DNA of 64,000 nucleotides, taken from NCBI RefSeq assembly GCF_008014675.1, contig NZ_VOXD01000022.1:44662-108661 (forward strand), given 5' to 3'. This document shows, one piece after another, positions 17,520-27,087 of this stretch. The notes under the pieces were generated by a model. It was not told the origin of the DNA and ran no database searches. It saw nothing but the letters and a program-made list of their open reading frames with translations. This DNA comes from Neolewinella aurantiaca. Lineage in GTDB: Bacteria > Bacteroidota > Bacteroidia > Chitinophagales > Saprospiraceae. The translations under genes and the position numbers were made by a program. Each line of letters opens with the position of its first letter. The stretch's first letter is position 1.

Positions 17520-20500
17520 TTACTCAATAATCACCCGGTGCGTTTCGGTTTGATTTCCAACGGAAACCCGGAGGAAGTACACGCCTGCAGCCTGGTACTC
17601 GGTCGGGAGGTTAATTACTCCAGTACCTACCGGCAGGAAGATCCGCGGAGCGACAAGGTTGCCCCGTACATCAAACAACTGGACACTTGCGTCTCCTTCG
17701 TTTGCTGCTTCATCGGTCATTTCCACGTGGATCATGCCGTTGCTCGCGGGGTTAGGGAATACCCGGCCCAGAGCATTGGACACTCCGGCCAGTTGCATCT
17801 CTACCACATTAGAAACCATGTCGCCATACTGTGCATCGATCATCCGGACGCGGTAGAACGTACGGCCAGCCAGCGGGCTCACGTCCTCCTGGCGGAACAT
17901 TGCCATATCGTTACCGGACACAAAAACCGGAGAGGTCACGTTCGCAACACCTTCGAAGTTCTGTCCGTCCGTAGAGCGTTCGAGCATGAAGCTGTAGTCT
18001 GATCCGTCGTAAGGCACCTGCCATTCGATGGTCACTTCACGCGAAACGAGGTTGTTGACCGAACCATTAGCAGTCAGGTTTCCGCCACAACGATTCGGAT
18101 TGTTCAGAACAGCAATATTGCGGGTATGGGTACTGGTACAGCCGTTGGCCGTTACAGTAAGCGTTACGCTGAAGGAACCGAAAGTGGCCCAGCTCGTAGT
18201 AGCCAGCGGTCCGGTGGTGCTTTCCACCTCTGAAGAACCAGTGAAGTTCCAGGAGATCGATGCTCCGTTACCGGGGTTTACAGCCTGGAAGATCGCTTCT
18301 TCACCGACACAGATCGAAGTTGGACCGCTGATGTCGGCCACCGCGTCGTCTCCAACTTCGATGGTGATAACGTTAGACTCGATGTACTGACAGTTGTTGC
18401 GGCGCACACAACGTGTGAAATAGGTGGTTTGAGAAACGGCTCCAGGCGCATAATTCGGGCTGTTGGTGTTCGGAATAGGCTGCCAGAAGCTGATATCCTG
18501 GTTCGGGTCATTCGTATTGAACATCCAGAGGTACTCAATCGCACCTTCTCCTCCGGTAGCCGGAGCGATTTCGACAAACGGATCAGGAACGTTACCCGGT
18601 CCACAGATCTCCTGGCTGAAGCCGATGGTTCCCGGATTAACGATATTGGCAACACAGGGGTTGATGAAACCAGCGTCGATGGTGAAGTCCATCTCATCGG
18701 GTCCAACGGTGTAGAATCCTGTCATCAACATAGCGGGGTCCATATCGCTGTCAGTAGCATCGTTGCCAGAGTTAACGGTAGTCGGCACAAAGTCCTCCGG
18801 AGCATCGAAGGTCATTTTGTACGTTCCTGGTGGTACCGAGAACATATACATCCCCGTTTCATCGGTGAAGGCCATATCCATGTACGTTCCGTCCTGGCTG
18901 GTAACAGTAACCTTGACGCCTTCGATCCCGGGTTCTCCTGGGTCTTGCTGGCCGTTGCCGTTGGTGTCTTGCCATACGAAGTCTCCAAGTTTCGCATTAC
19001 AGTCTTCTGTAAGCAGGAACCGTAGTTCTTCATCAGCGATACAAAGGTCCATATTGTCGGGGACGAAGCTCGCCGTGATGGTGTTTTCGCCCACTGGCAG
19101 GTTTGCCGGATCGATTTCAAGCACTGTCTCTCCGTTAACGGTGAATATCACATCACCTGGCAGTGGTTGGTTATTGATGAGACCAAAGCCATCAAGCAGG
19201 AAAGGAAGATCAAAACGGCAAATAGACGCAGGTGGCTCTTCTACGTAACGGACCACGGGGTAGAAACACTGGTTAGCGATTTCAAGGCTGTAGACTCCGT
19301 TAGAAATCACGGAGACATACTGGAAACTATCTACAAGCAGGAACTCAAAGGCGTAAACAGCCATATCGCCATCCATCGAAACCTGAGGAATCACGGTACC
19401 AACCGGTACCGGGTTTGGTGCGGCAGGAGGATCATCGCTATCCAGGAAATACATATTGGAGTTAGACAGGATCGTCCAGGTCTGGCCTGGGTTAGAGCGA
19501 ATCTCAAGAATTTCCGTGAACTGGCCATCGAAGTCAGTAGTATTGTTATTCAGACAGTTACACGGGTCAGCGATTACACCTCCGGGAGTAGCGAAGAATC
19601 CGGCATCAACGGTCATGTTGAATTCCCCGGGAGCGAGGGTGTAAGTATCAGTCATCCCGTTCATATCAGGATCACCATCACTATCGGTTGTATCGTCACC
19701 GCTATTGGAAAGCGTACGTGTGCCTCCCGGTGGTTCGATGAACAGGATAGAGTAAGTTCCTGGCTCGAGGCCCATGAACGAATAGTTTCCGTTGGCATCC
19801 GTGCGGGTGGAATCGATAATCACACCAGCAGCATTTTTGAGGTATACCGGGTAATCCTCAATGCCCGGCTCGCCGGGATCCTGCTGGCCGTTGGCGTTGT
19901 AGTCTTCCCAAACGAAGTCACCGATGCCGGCAAGTGCGCGCAGGGTGGCAATACACTCTGTGGTACAGCCGGCAAAATCAGTAACAGTAACCGAGTAAGT
20001 ACCCGCAGAGAGGTTGCTGATGGTTGGGGTCGTTTCGTTGTTGCTCCAGGCATAGGTAAAGGGAGCAGTTCCTCCATCGACAGCAACAGACAACTGGCCG
20101 TTGTTACCATTTGTAGCTTCCTGGTCAATAGTTATTTCGCAGGTGAGCTGGGGCAGTTCGTCGAGAACGATACCAGCCGTTACGTCAGTACAACCGTTGG
20201 CATCCGTCACCGTAACGGTGTAGGCCCCCGCAGGAATGTTATCGATCATGTTACCAGTATCACCATTGCTCCAGAGGTAAGAGTAGGGCCCTGTTCCCCC
20301 GGCGGGGAATACTGTGATCGCACCTGAGTTGGTACCGCCACAAACGATGTCCGGAGCAGTTACTGAAAGGTTGATTTCATCGGGCTCGGTAACCGTGAAA
20401 GAAGCAACCGAAGTACACTCATTGGCATCGGTTACTGAAACGGTGTAAGTGTCGGCTGGTACGTTGGTGAGGTCTTGTGTAAGCGCACCATTGCTCCAGG

Positions 20501-23153
20501 TATAAGCATACGTACCAGAACCTCCGGACACCGTGATGTCGATGTTGCCGGTACTGGTATCATTACAGTCTGCATTTTCAACGTTACCGGTAATTTCAAT
20601 CTGCGCTACCGTGTTTACGGTCCAGATTTGAACGAGCGTACAGCTGTTCGCGTCGGTAATTGTCACGGTGTAATTACCGGCTGTAAGCCCGGTAATATCT
20701 TCGGTTGTTGCGCCGGTGCTCCACACGAAAGAGTAAGGAGGCGTTCCGCGCTCGGCAGTGAGGTTAATGGCGCCAGTAGCACCTCCGTCGCAAGCAACAG
20801 GGGTGATCTGAGTGAAGCCATTCAGGGCGAGTGGCTCGCTGACGGTGACGGATAGTGACTCGGTACAACCGTTAGCATCAGTAGCCGTAACGCTGTACGT
20901 TCCAGCGGCCAGACCATTCCGGTCTTCAAGGGTACTGCCGTCGCTCCATGCAAATTGGTACGGTGCGGTACCTCCGGAAACAGTGACGGCGATCGCGCCG
21001 CTGTTGTCTCCGGCACAATCAAGGTTTGAAGGTGTAGCGGTCAGTGACAAATCAGCAGGCTGCGTGATGGTGAAAGACGCTGTTTCCTGACACTCGTTTG
21101 CGTCCGTAACGGTTACTGTATAAGTTCCGGCTCCGATGTTACTGAGGTCTTCAGAGTTGCTGCCGTTGCTCCAGTTTACGATGTAAGCGGGCGAACCACC
21201 GAGAACTGTGAGGTCGATCGAGCCGTCATTTTCACCAAAACAGGTCACGTTAGAGGCGATTCCGGAAAGGTCAATGGCGGTTGGCTCGGTAATGGTGTAG
21301 CTTTCCACGAGGGTACATTCGTTTGCGTCTGTCACCGTAACGGTGTAAACTCCGGCAGAAAGATTGTTAAGAATACGCGTCGTTGATCCGTTGCTCCAAG
21401 CGTAAGAGTAAGCAGGTGTACCGCCGGAAACTGCCAGTTCGATACTTCCCGATGCGTCACCTTCACAGGATACGTTAGTGATAAATTCATTGATATCAAG
21501 AACGGCAGGCTCATTGATCTGAACTGTGATGTTATCGGTACATCCGTTAATATCGGTAACCGTGAGGCCGTAAGTGCCTGCAGAGAGGTTCGTCCGGTCT
21601 TCGGCGGTCGAGCCGTCATTCCACAAGTAGGAATAAGCCGGCGTTCCTCCGGTAACCGTTACATCGATGGTTCCGTTGTTATCGCCGTTGCAGACGATGT
21701 TAGTTGGGGTAACAGAGATATTCAGTGCGGGCGGAGCACCTACCTGAATATTACCGGAAACTTTACAGTTGTTGGCTTCGGTAACAGTAACTCCGTAGAC
21801 ACCCGGAGTGAGACCAGTAATGGTCTGAGTAGTTTGTCCGTTACTCCACTGGTACAAATACGGCATATCACCTCCGGTAGCAACAACTGTTGCTGTTCCG
21901 TCAGCAGCATCAATACAAGTGGTAGCGGTACTGTTCAGGCTCAATGAAAGATTAATAAGGCGTACAGTTGCGGTCGCCGTCGCCGTACAACCATTCACAT
22001 CGGTTGCAGTAACGGTGTAATCACCTGGGGTAACATTGTTGATGGTAGGACTGGTAGCCCCTGTATTCCACAGGTAAGTGTATTGGCTTGCAGGCCCCGA
22101 AACGGGAGATGCCGTAAGCGATCCGGTGGTTCCTGCTCCACAGAGGAGCATGTCACCGGTTATTACTACATCTACCTCAGGAGATTCAGTGATGACGTAA
22201 GTATCGACCAGCGTACATTCGTTGGCATCAGTAACGGTGACTCCGTAAGTGCCGGCCCCGAGTGGCCCGATGCCCTGCCCGGTCTGGCCACCAGGTGACC
22301 AAACGTAAGAGTAAGGAGGAGTTCCTCCCTGAGGAGCAATGCGAATAAAGGCATCTGCTTCGCCGGGGCACACAGTATTGTCTCCGAAGATGTTACCGGT
22401 GATTGGGTCCGGTTCGTCAATGACTGCGTTTGCGGTAGCGGTACAACCTCTGGCATCAGTAAGGGTTACGCGGTAAACACCCGGAGCGAGACCAGTGATA
22501 GTGCGTGTATTGGCCCCTGTGGTCCAGGAGTAAGAATAAGGCGCTACACCACCAGAAGGGTTAGCGGTGATGGCTCCGTCGTCTGAACCATCACACTGAG
22601 CATCGACGTCGACGAGGGTAACCGCAGGAGGGTTTTCGTCGACCGTAGTACAGGCAACGTATCCACATAGATTGGCATCGACTACGGTTACACAGTAATC
22701 GCCGGCGGGGACACTTACAGCACGGGTGTCCGCTCCTGTAGACCAGTTGTAGGTGTAAGGAACTACCCCACCCTGAGGCTCCGCAGCAATCACAAATGGA
22801 GCAGAACATTCCCCTGCTTCAGAAATTACGGCAGTGACCCGGGTAGGCTCGGACAGAGTGACCGCTCCCGCCCCCGAAAGGCCGTTGATGTCAGTGACGG
22901 TGACGCTGTACGGACCGGCATTAAGATTAGTGATGGTAGCGGTAGCGCCTCCGTTGCTCCACTGATAGGTAAACGGCGCAGTGCCATTACTTACCGCTGC
23001 AGTAGCTGACCCATTGGCGAGTCCGAAACAGGAGATGTCTTCTCCGGTCACGGTTACGTTGAGTTGAGCAAATGCAGAAGAGGACAAAAAGACTAACGCC
23101 AATAACAGGGCGCTTCGAAAGCCCCTGTAATAAAATTGTAGATGTGTTGACAT
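17520..23153 (-). CDS. SprB-like giant gliding adhesin: 14 SprB repeats, two SdrD-B domains, PKD, T9SS sorting domain
   Basis: 1877 aa. A signal peptide (about 1-29, ending SSSAFAQ) is followed by 14 SprB repeats (about 30-1130), each carrying the pattern P-Y-S-Y-x-W-S-N-G, a T-x-x-I-x-x-L-x-A-G-x-Y step and V-T-V-T-D-A-N-x-C. Two SdrD-B-type domains follow, each with GDFVW-x-D-x-N-x-NGQQDPGEPGIE. Then come a conserved Cys-rich stretch, a PKD-like domain (ADISGPTSICVGEEAIF) and a fibronectin-like segment. A type A T9SS sorting domain (RVFPNPASNGMIHVEM to ETHRVIIE) ends the protein. SprB is the mobile surface adhesin of gliding Bacteroidota, moved by the GldLM motor encoded at 38.6-41 kb. This protein is far shorter than Flavobacterium SprB, so it is a related adhesin, not necessarily the orthologue. 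It is transcribed alone. Confidence 0.87.
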   Translation of the reverse strand: MSTHLQFYYRGFRSALLLALVFLSSSAFAQLNVTVTGEDISCFGLANGSATAAVSNGTAPFTYQWSNGGATATITNLNAGPYSVTVTDINGLSGAGAVTLSEPTRVTAVISEAGECSAPFVIAAEPQGGVVPYTYNWSTGADTRAVSVPAGDYCVTVVDANLCGYVACTTVDENPPAVTLVDVDAQCDGSDDGAITANPSGGVAPYSYSWTTGANTRTITGLAPGVYRVTLTDARGCTATANAVIDEPDPITGNIFGDNTVCPGEADAFIRIAPQGGTPPYSYVWSPGGQTGQGIGPLGAGTYGVTVTDANECTLVDTYVITESPEVDVVITGDMLLCGAGTTGSLTASPVSGPASQYTYLWNTGATSPTINNVTPGDYTVTATDVNGCTATATATVRLINLSLSLNSTATTCIDAADGTATVVATGGDMPYLYQWSNGQTTQTITGLTPGVYGVTVTEANNCKVSGNIQVGAPPALNISVTPTNIVCNGDNNGTIDVTVTGGTPAYSYLWNDGSTAEDRTNLSAGTYGLTVTDINGCTDNITVQINEPAVLDINEFITNVSCEGDASGSIELAVSGGTPAYSYAWSNGSTTRILNNLSAGVYTVTVTDANECTLVESYTITEPTAIDLSGIASNVTCFGENDGSIDLTVLGGSPAYIVNWSNGSNSEDLSNIGAGTYTVTVTDANECQETASFTITQPADLSLTATPSNLDCAGDNSGAIAVTVSGGTAPYQFAWSDGSTLEDRNGLAAGTYSVTATDANGCTESLSVTVSEPLALNGFTQITPVACDGGATGAINLTAERGTPPYSFVWSTGATTEDITGLTAGNYTVTITDANSCTLVQIWTVNTVAQIEITGNVENADCNDTSTGNIDITVSGGSGTYAYTWSNGALTQDLTNVPADTYTVSVTDANECTSVASFTVTEPDEINLSVTAPDIVCGGTNSGAITVFPAGGTGPYSYLWSNGDTGNMIDNIPAGAYTVTVTDANGCTDVTAGIVLDELPQLTCEITIDQEATNGNNGQLSVAVDGGTAPFTYAWSNNETTPTISNLSAGTYSVTVTDFAGCTTECIATLRALAGIGDFVWEDYNANGQQDPGEPGIEDYPVYLKNAAGVIIDSTRTDANGNYSFMGLEPGTYSILFIEPPGGTRTLSNSGDDTTDSDGDPDMNGMTDTYTLAPGEFNMTVDAGFFATPGGVIADPCNCLNNNTTDFDGQFTEILEIRSNPGQTWTILSNSNMYFLDSDDPPAAPNPVPVGTVIPQVSMDGDMAVYAFEFLLVDSFQYVSVISNGVYSLEIANQCFYPVVRYVEEPPASICRFDLPFLLDGFGLINNQPLPGDVIFTVNGETVLEIDPANLPVGENTITASFVPDNMDLCIADEELRFLLTEDCNAKLGDFVWQDTNGNGQQDPGEPGIEGVKVTVTSQDGTYMDMAFTDETGMYMFSVPPGTYKMTFDAPEDFVPTTVNSGNDATDSDMDPAMLMTGFYTVGPDEMDFTIDAGFINPCVANIVNPGTIGFSQEICGPGNVPDPFVEIAPATGGEGAIEYLWMFNTNDPNQDISFWQPIPNTNSPNYAPGAVSQTTYFTRCVRRNNCQYIESNVITIEVGDDAVADISGPTSICVGEEAIFQAVNPGNGASISWNFTGSSEVESTTGPLATTSWATFGSFSVTLTVTANGCTSTHTRNIAVLNNPNRCGGNLTANGSVNNLVSREVTIEWQVPYDGSDYSFMLERSTDGQNFEGVANVTSPVFVSGNDMAMFRQEDVSPLAGRTFYRVRMIDAQYGDMVSNVVEMQLAGVSNALGRVFPNPASNGMIHVEMTDEAANEGDASVQLFDVRGNLVAPRIFLPVGTGVINLPTEYQAAGVYFLRVSVGNQTETHRVIIE

Positions 23154-23440
23154 AATGGAATTATGATTTAAAGCTAAATTGGGATAAATGATAACGTACG
23201 ACTTGAAGGTCGTCGGATTAAATCGGTCTGGGCCGGAAAGGCCGGCATTAAATATACGAATTCCCCGGTTCCCGGCTCAAAAACACCGCTCTCCCGGGAA
23301 ACCCGCTTCTTTCGTAAATAGTCCTCTTAGCTCTTTTTCCAGATCTTCCGGAAAGATTTCAGTTGGCAAGATAAGCATTAGCCTGCTTTGTAGACAAATA
23401 GTTAGTTGCCCTGGGTATTTATAAACGTATAAAAAAAGAA

Positions 23441-23475
23441 AGGGTCACATTCAGCTTTTAACTGAACATGACCCT
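23441..23475 (-). terminator. Terminator-like hairpin
   Basis: AGGGTCACATTCAG pairs with CTGAACATGACCCT at 12 of 14 positions. T-rich sequence follows on the minus strand (CTTTCTTTTTTT) and CTTTT on the plus strand, so it may act in both directions. It is about 470 bases from the nearest upstream stop (23945), so it may end an untranslated RNA. Confidence 0.6.
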
Positions 23476-23570
23476 TTTGACAAATCGTAATCTCATGAAA
23501 ATATTGCGAAAAAAGAGGGCTTAAGCCCTGAATCTCTATGGTTGTGGTCAAAAACGAGGGGAGAAAACTT

Positions 23571-23618
23571 AGGGTAGTAAGTCGGCCGTTCCATTTGTCC
23601 GGGCCGACTTACTACCTT
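23571..23618. other. Strong inverted repeat, no T-tract
   Basis: GTAGTAAGTCGGCC (23574-23587) and GGCCGACTTACTAC (23602-23615) pair perfectly, and the stem extends to about 17 bp with one G-T pair. It has a 14-base loop. No T-run follows on either strand, so it is not a classical terminator. It could be a protein-binding site or part of a structured RNA. Confidence 0.6.
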
Positions 23619-23901
23619 CGGCGAATCTCTGTGTAATTCCAAATACCGAAGCGTTCTTCGGTCTTTGCTTTCGTTTGACAATACAATTATCGGGGACGAT
23701 CGTGCCGAAAAAAAAGACAGATTAAACTTATTGTGAATAATTTTCAACAAGAAAAAACCTTCAATGCCTTGAAAAGCAACTACTTAGATCAAATTTTAGT
23801 GAACTACAATAATCATCACAGTAAATGATCGGCCGAAGAAAAAATTTGCTTTAGCCCGATTTTTTTTCAAAAACAGGGAATTTTAACAAAAAAACCTTCG
23901 C

Positions 23902-23919
23902 TGCACCTGCGTCAGCGCC
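23902..23919 (-). repeat. Dispersed 18-bp motif, copy 5
   Basis: On the minus strand GGCG-CTGA-CGCAGGTGCA. It lies just downstream of the di-haem gene that ends at 23945. Confidence 0.85.
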
Positions 23920-23944
23920 CAATTGAACGTCTGTTGCTTTTCGA

Positions 23945-25072
23945 TCAGAAAGGATTGGAATAGCGTTCGTCGGAGATTAATGTCTCATCGGTGAGGCTGC
24001 GTAAAAACGCCAACAGAGCGACCTTCTCGCGTTCGCTCAACGGGAAGCCGGTGATATTAGGATCTTCATTCTCCACCCCGTGGCCTCCGGAAGCGTAATG
24101 GTCAAGAACTTCTTCAAGGGTATTGAAACGTCCGTCGTGCATATACGGGGCCGTCAAAGCAATGTTCCTGAGGGTCGGCGTACGGAACTTGCCATTGTCG
24201 AAACGGCTTCCGGTTACTTCTCCCCTGCCCAGGTCAATGAAATCATCGAGACTGGCGACATCGTCAAGGCCGTTGTTCTTGAACTTATTGTCTCCGAACG
24301 AAGGCTTGTTGTGGCAATGTCCGCACCCAGGATGAAGAACTCCCGCAGGAACGTCCTCCACAAAAAACAGGCTGTCGGCTCCAAGCTGCTCTTCTTCCGT
24401 AAGAAACTCCGTGTTTTTGTAAAAGAAGCGATCAAAATGGCTGTCCGCAGAAATAATGGTTCGCTCGAACTGGGCGATTGCCTTAATGGCGAGCTCCTGG
24501 CTGATCTGATCAGTATGGTCGATACCGAACGCTGCCCGAAAACGCTCAGGGTAGTCGTTGTGTTCCCTCAGTCTTTCAAGCACCCGCTCCCAGTCTTCGT
24601 CCATTTCCAGCATATCTTCGACCGGGTGAATAGCCTGCTCCCACAGTTGCTCCGAACTACCGTCCCAGTTAAATCCATTCGAATTGAACGCCAGATTTAC
24701 AATCGACATAGCACTGCGGCGCCCGTTTTCGCCCCTAACGCCCTGAGACAGCGCCCGGCCATCAGTGAAGGCTTTCTCCTGAATGTGGCAGTCGGCACAC
24801 GCAAATGAGCTGTCCCTGCCCATTATTTTGTCATAGAACAAACGGCGGCCCAGCGCAATCCCCTCTACTGTCATCGGGTTATCTTCGTCGAGTACGGGGC
24901 GTGGCATGTAGTCGGGCACTTCCAGGGTAAAATCGGTTGGTTCGGAGGGGCCTGTCACTTCACGTCCTTCGGTATCCGGTGGGCACTCGGGGCACACCAC
25001 GGGCTCATCCGGCTCGCAGCTTGCTGCGACGAAGAGGGTAAACAACACGGACAGGAGGAGGGAACGTTTCAT
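23945..25072 (-). CDS. MauG/MbnH-type di-haem cytochrome c peroxidase family lipoprotein
   Basis: 375 aa. A lipoprotein signal (LFVAASC, Cys at 19) precedes two haem-binding CxxCH sites: CADCH (about 93-97) and CGHCH (about 250-254). Family motifs are GIALGRRLFYD, FRTPTLRNIALTAPYMHDG and GFPLSEREKVALLAFLRSL. Members use two c-type haems to reduce peroxide (CcpA) or to oxidise protein Trp residues (MauG, MbnH). It is cotranscribed 14 bases after a second di-haem gene and an MbnP-like gene. That context favours protein-modifying MbnH-like activity, but peroxidase function is not excluded. It needs cytochrome c maturation genes, which are not in this window. Confidence 0.88.
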   Translation of the reverse strand: MKRSLLLSVLFTLFVAASCEPDEPVVCPECPPDTEGREVTGPSEPTDFTLEVPDYMPRPVLDEDNPMTVEGIALGRRLFYDKIMGRDSSFACADCHIQEKAFTDGRALSQGVRGENGRRSAMSIVNLAFNSNGFNWDGSSEQLWEQAIHPVEDMLEMDEDWERVLERLREHNDYPERFRAAFGIDHTDQISQELAIKAIAQFERTIISADSHFDRFFYKNTEFLTEEEQLGADSLFFVEDVPAGVLHPGCGHCHNKPSFGDNKFKNNGLDDVASLDDFIDLGRGEVTGSRFDNGKFRTPTLRNIALTAPYMHDGRFNTLEEVLDHYASGGHGVENEDPNITGFPLSEREKVALLAFLRSLTDETLISDERYSNPF

Positions 25073-25086
25073 GTTTCGGCTAATTA

Positions 25087-26181
25087 CTACTGGCGATAAT
25101 CCGGATTGTTAACAAACGAACTGTCCGTTAGGGTGTGTAAAAAAGCGACCAATGCTTCGGCCTGGTCGTTTGAGAGACCAAGTTCGAAGATATTGGCGTT
25201 CCGGTTTTCGGCGTAATGGCCTCCGGAATTATAGTGCGCTACGACATCGTACAGGTTTTCAAAACGCCCGTCGTGCATGTACGGTGCCGTAAGGGCTACG
25301 TTACGTAAACCGGGAGTGCGGAAAGTTCCGTTATCGTAAACAGAGCCCGTTACCAAGGCCCGGCCGATGTCTTTGAAATCTTCTAAGGAATCTGCTTCAT
25401 CGAGACCATTGTTGAAGAACTTCTGGTTGGTGAAATGAGGCGGGATGTGGCAATGCGCGCATTCTCCCGTTGGCAGGCCATGAAATTCCGGATCAGGCTC
25501 ATCCGCCAGGTCAAAAAAAATAGCATGTCCCAGTCTTTCAGTTTCCGTGTAAACTGCTTCGCCCCGTTCTACCTTGTCGTACTTAGAATCGGACGAGATG
25601 AGTGAACGTTGAAACTGTGCGAGCGCCTTCCCGACGTGGTCCGGGCTTAGCTCACGGTCATCTGAGAGACCGAACGCCCGCCGGAAGGCGGGCATGTAAT
25701 CAGGGTGCCTCCTGAGTTTACTAATCAACAGCGGCCAGTCTCCCCCCATTTCGTTGGGGTCAGCCACGGGATGTAGCGCCTGGCTTTCCAGATCGTCCGC
25801 CCTTCCGTCCCAAAACAACGTTTTGTGGAGGTAACCGATGTTAACCAGGCCGGGCGAGTTTCTCTTCCCGGTTCTCCCTCCGATGCCCTTGCTCACCTTT
25901 CGGCCATCGGTAAAAGCGAGTTCGGGGAGATGGCAGGTACTGCAACTGATGGTGCTATCCGCCGAAAGAATGGGGTCGTAGAACAATCTTTTTCCGAGTG
26001 CCAATCCTTCTCTCGTGGTTGGGTTATCCGGAGGGTAGATGATTTTGGCAAACTTTTCAGGCTCCGGAATCAGCTGGGTTACAGGCGGCGAAGGCTGGCA
26101 CGAAGCGACGCACAACACCAGAGCAAAACACCAACTGTTGTACAATATTCGCCTGACCACAAAAACGGAGCTCGAGGACAT
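25087..26181 (-). CDS. Second MauG/MbnH-type di-haem lipoprotein
   Basis: 364 aa. A long n-region precedes a lipobox (CVASC, Cys about 28). Haem sites are CSTCH (about 80-84) and CAHCH (about 243-247). It shares GLALGKRLFYD, FRTPGLRNVALTAPYMHDG and the C-terminal DQAEALVAFLHTLTD with its downstream paralogue. The pair probably arose by tandem duplication, then diverged. The start lies 10 bases after the MbnP-like gene stop, which indicates an operon. The two enzymes may act on different substrates or form a heteromer; neither is shown by the sequence. Confidence 0.88.
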   Translation of the reverse strand: MSSSSVFVVRRILYNSWCFALVLCVASCQPSPPVTQLIPEPEKFAKIIYPPDNPTTREGLALGKRLFYDPILSADSTISCSTCHLPELAFTDGRKVSKGIGGRTGKRNSPGLVNIGYLHKTLFWDGRADDLESQALHPVADPNEMGGDWPLLISKLRRHPDYMPAFRRAFGLSDDRELSPDHVGKALAQFQRSLISSDSKYDKVERGEAVYTETERLGHAIFFDLADEPDPEFHGLPTGECAHCHIPPHFTNQKFFNNGLDEADSLEDFKDIGRALVTGSVYDNGTFRTPGLRNVALTAPYMHDGRFENLYDVVAHYNSGGHYAENRNANIFELGLSNDQAEALVAFLHTLTDSSFVNNPDYRQ

Positions 26182-26191
26182 AAACTTCCGT

Positions 26192-26950
26192 TTACTGAAT
26201 CAAAAGCTCGAACTGCCCGGCCAGCCGTTCCCATATTTCGGTTGCAACCGCCTGGTTTCCTCCGTGAACGCGCTGTTTTTCTGGGTCTGCGATATCAAAA
26301 GTATCCATGCCATCGCTGAGGGCCTTCAGCACGTCAGAGGTCACGATCAATTGTGGGTCATTATCACCGTCGAGCGTAAAGGAGCCCGTAAAAGTAACTA
26401 TGCTGTACAAAGCGTCGCTCCCCATATGGTAAGAAAGCCCGGTATCAAAGGTTCCGTCGTTCTCGAGATCGGCGTTTGCTTCGATTTTGGCGAAGACGTA
26501 GCGGGCCGTTGAGTTCCAGAACTCGTTCTCGTTCAGTGGGTCGTCAGCCGCAAAGTTGTTTGGGTCCAGAGCATTCAGCTCTGGCTTAACACCGAGGCCG
26601 AAACGCAGGCCGATGTAATCTCCGGCTGGTACATCGTAGGTACGTTCTTCAATGTTGTCGGCAGTTGCATCATCATAGCGGATCAGTTCAATTTCCGACA
26701 ATTCCACTTCGCTGCTATCGGCAGCGATCAGGGTAAGGTCCGACACGTAGTACTGAAACAGCGTTGCTTTGAGTTCAGCTCCGGTAGGATACGCGTAGGT
26801 CGCGCTCTGGATGGCAAGGTCGGTGTCATCGTACTCAGCACGGAATTGAATAGTTGTGGCGATGTCTCCTGTCTGTACCGGATCATCATCGTCCTGGCAG
26901 GCGGCAAAGAAGAGCAGGGCAAAAAGGGCTATAAGGCTTAAATATTTCAT
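26192..26950 (-). CDS. MbnP-like periplasmic lipoprotein
   Basis: 252 aa from the ATG at 26950 (MKYLSLIALFALLFFAACQ, lipobox Cys18). An upstream in-frame ATG at 26986 lies inside motif copy 6 and would add a non-signal extension, so it is rejected. The mature protein has the MbnP pattern: a first strand with TTIQFRAEYDDTDL, LFQYYVSDLTLIAADSSEV, and PAGDYIGLRFGLGVKPELN. NENEFWNSTARYVFAKIE follows, with W145 at the place where MbnP proteins carry a Trp that MbnH converts to kynurenine for copper binding (family knowledge). The two following di-haem genes support the MbnP-MbnH assignment. Copper binding here is inferred. Confidence 0.8.
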   Translation of the reverse strand: MKYLSLIALFALLFFAACQDDDDPVQTGDIATTIQFRAEYDDTDLAIQSATYAYPTGAELKATLFQYYVSDLTLIAADSSEVELSEIELIRYDDATADNIEERTYDVPAGDYIGLRFGLGVKPELNALDPNNFAADDPLNENEFWNSTARYVFAKIEANADLENDGTFDTGLSYHMGSDALYSIVTFTGSFTLDGDNDPQLIVTSDVLKALSDGMDTFDIADPEKQRVHGGNQAVATEIWERLAGQFELLIQ

Positions 26951-26967
26951 TGGTTTGATTTTTATGG

Positions 26968-26985
26968 TGCGAGGACGCAGGTGCA
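26968..26985 (+). repeat. Dispersed 18-bp motif, copy 6
   Basis: TGCG-AGGA-CGCAGGTGCA, one mismatch in the GGCG block. It lies in the leader of the MbnP-like gene, 18 bases upstream of its ATG. Confidence 0.8.
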
Positions 26986-27035
26986 AAACAGGTTGAAGGA
27001 GCAGTTCTCTCCGCAGCTATACCCGTAAGACACCA

Positions 27036-27064
27036 TACATCAAGCACTTCCCCTACCTGATGTA
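27036..27064. promoter_or_regulatory. Inverted repeat between DUF2141 and MbnP-like genes
   Basis: TACATCA and TGATGTA arms, 15 bases apart. With no T-tract it could be an operator for the MbnP/di-haem operon or a weak mRNA hairpin. Confidence 0.35.
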
Positions 27065-27087
27065 GTTTGCATCTTACCCTTAGTGCC

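Larger units (their letters stand above)
23154..23944. other. 791-base gap with hairpins, no convincing gene
   Basis: The gap holds the SD-less leader of the SprB-like gene (TTTAAATCATAAT before its ATG), a terminator-like hairpin (23441-23475), a second strong hairpin (23571-23618), a small ACCGAAG/CTTCGGT hairpin near 23646-23662, and motif copy 5. Short open frames here have no coding character. The hairpin region could encode a small RNA; this is a guess. Confidence 0.5.

Noticed and set aside
23188..23750. Two short open frames in the gap upstream of the SprB-like gene
   Set aside because: They overlap hairpins and show no coding bias or conserved pattern.
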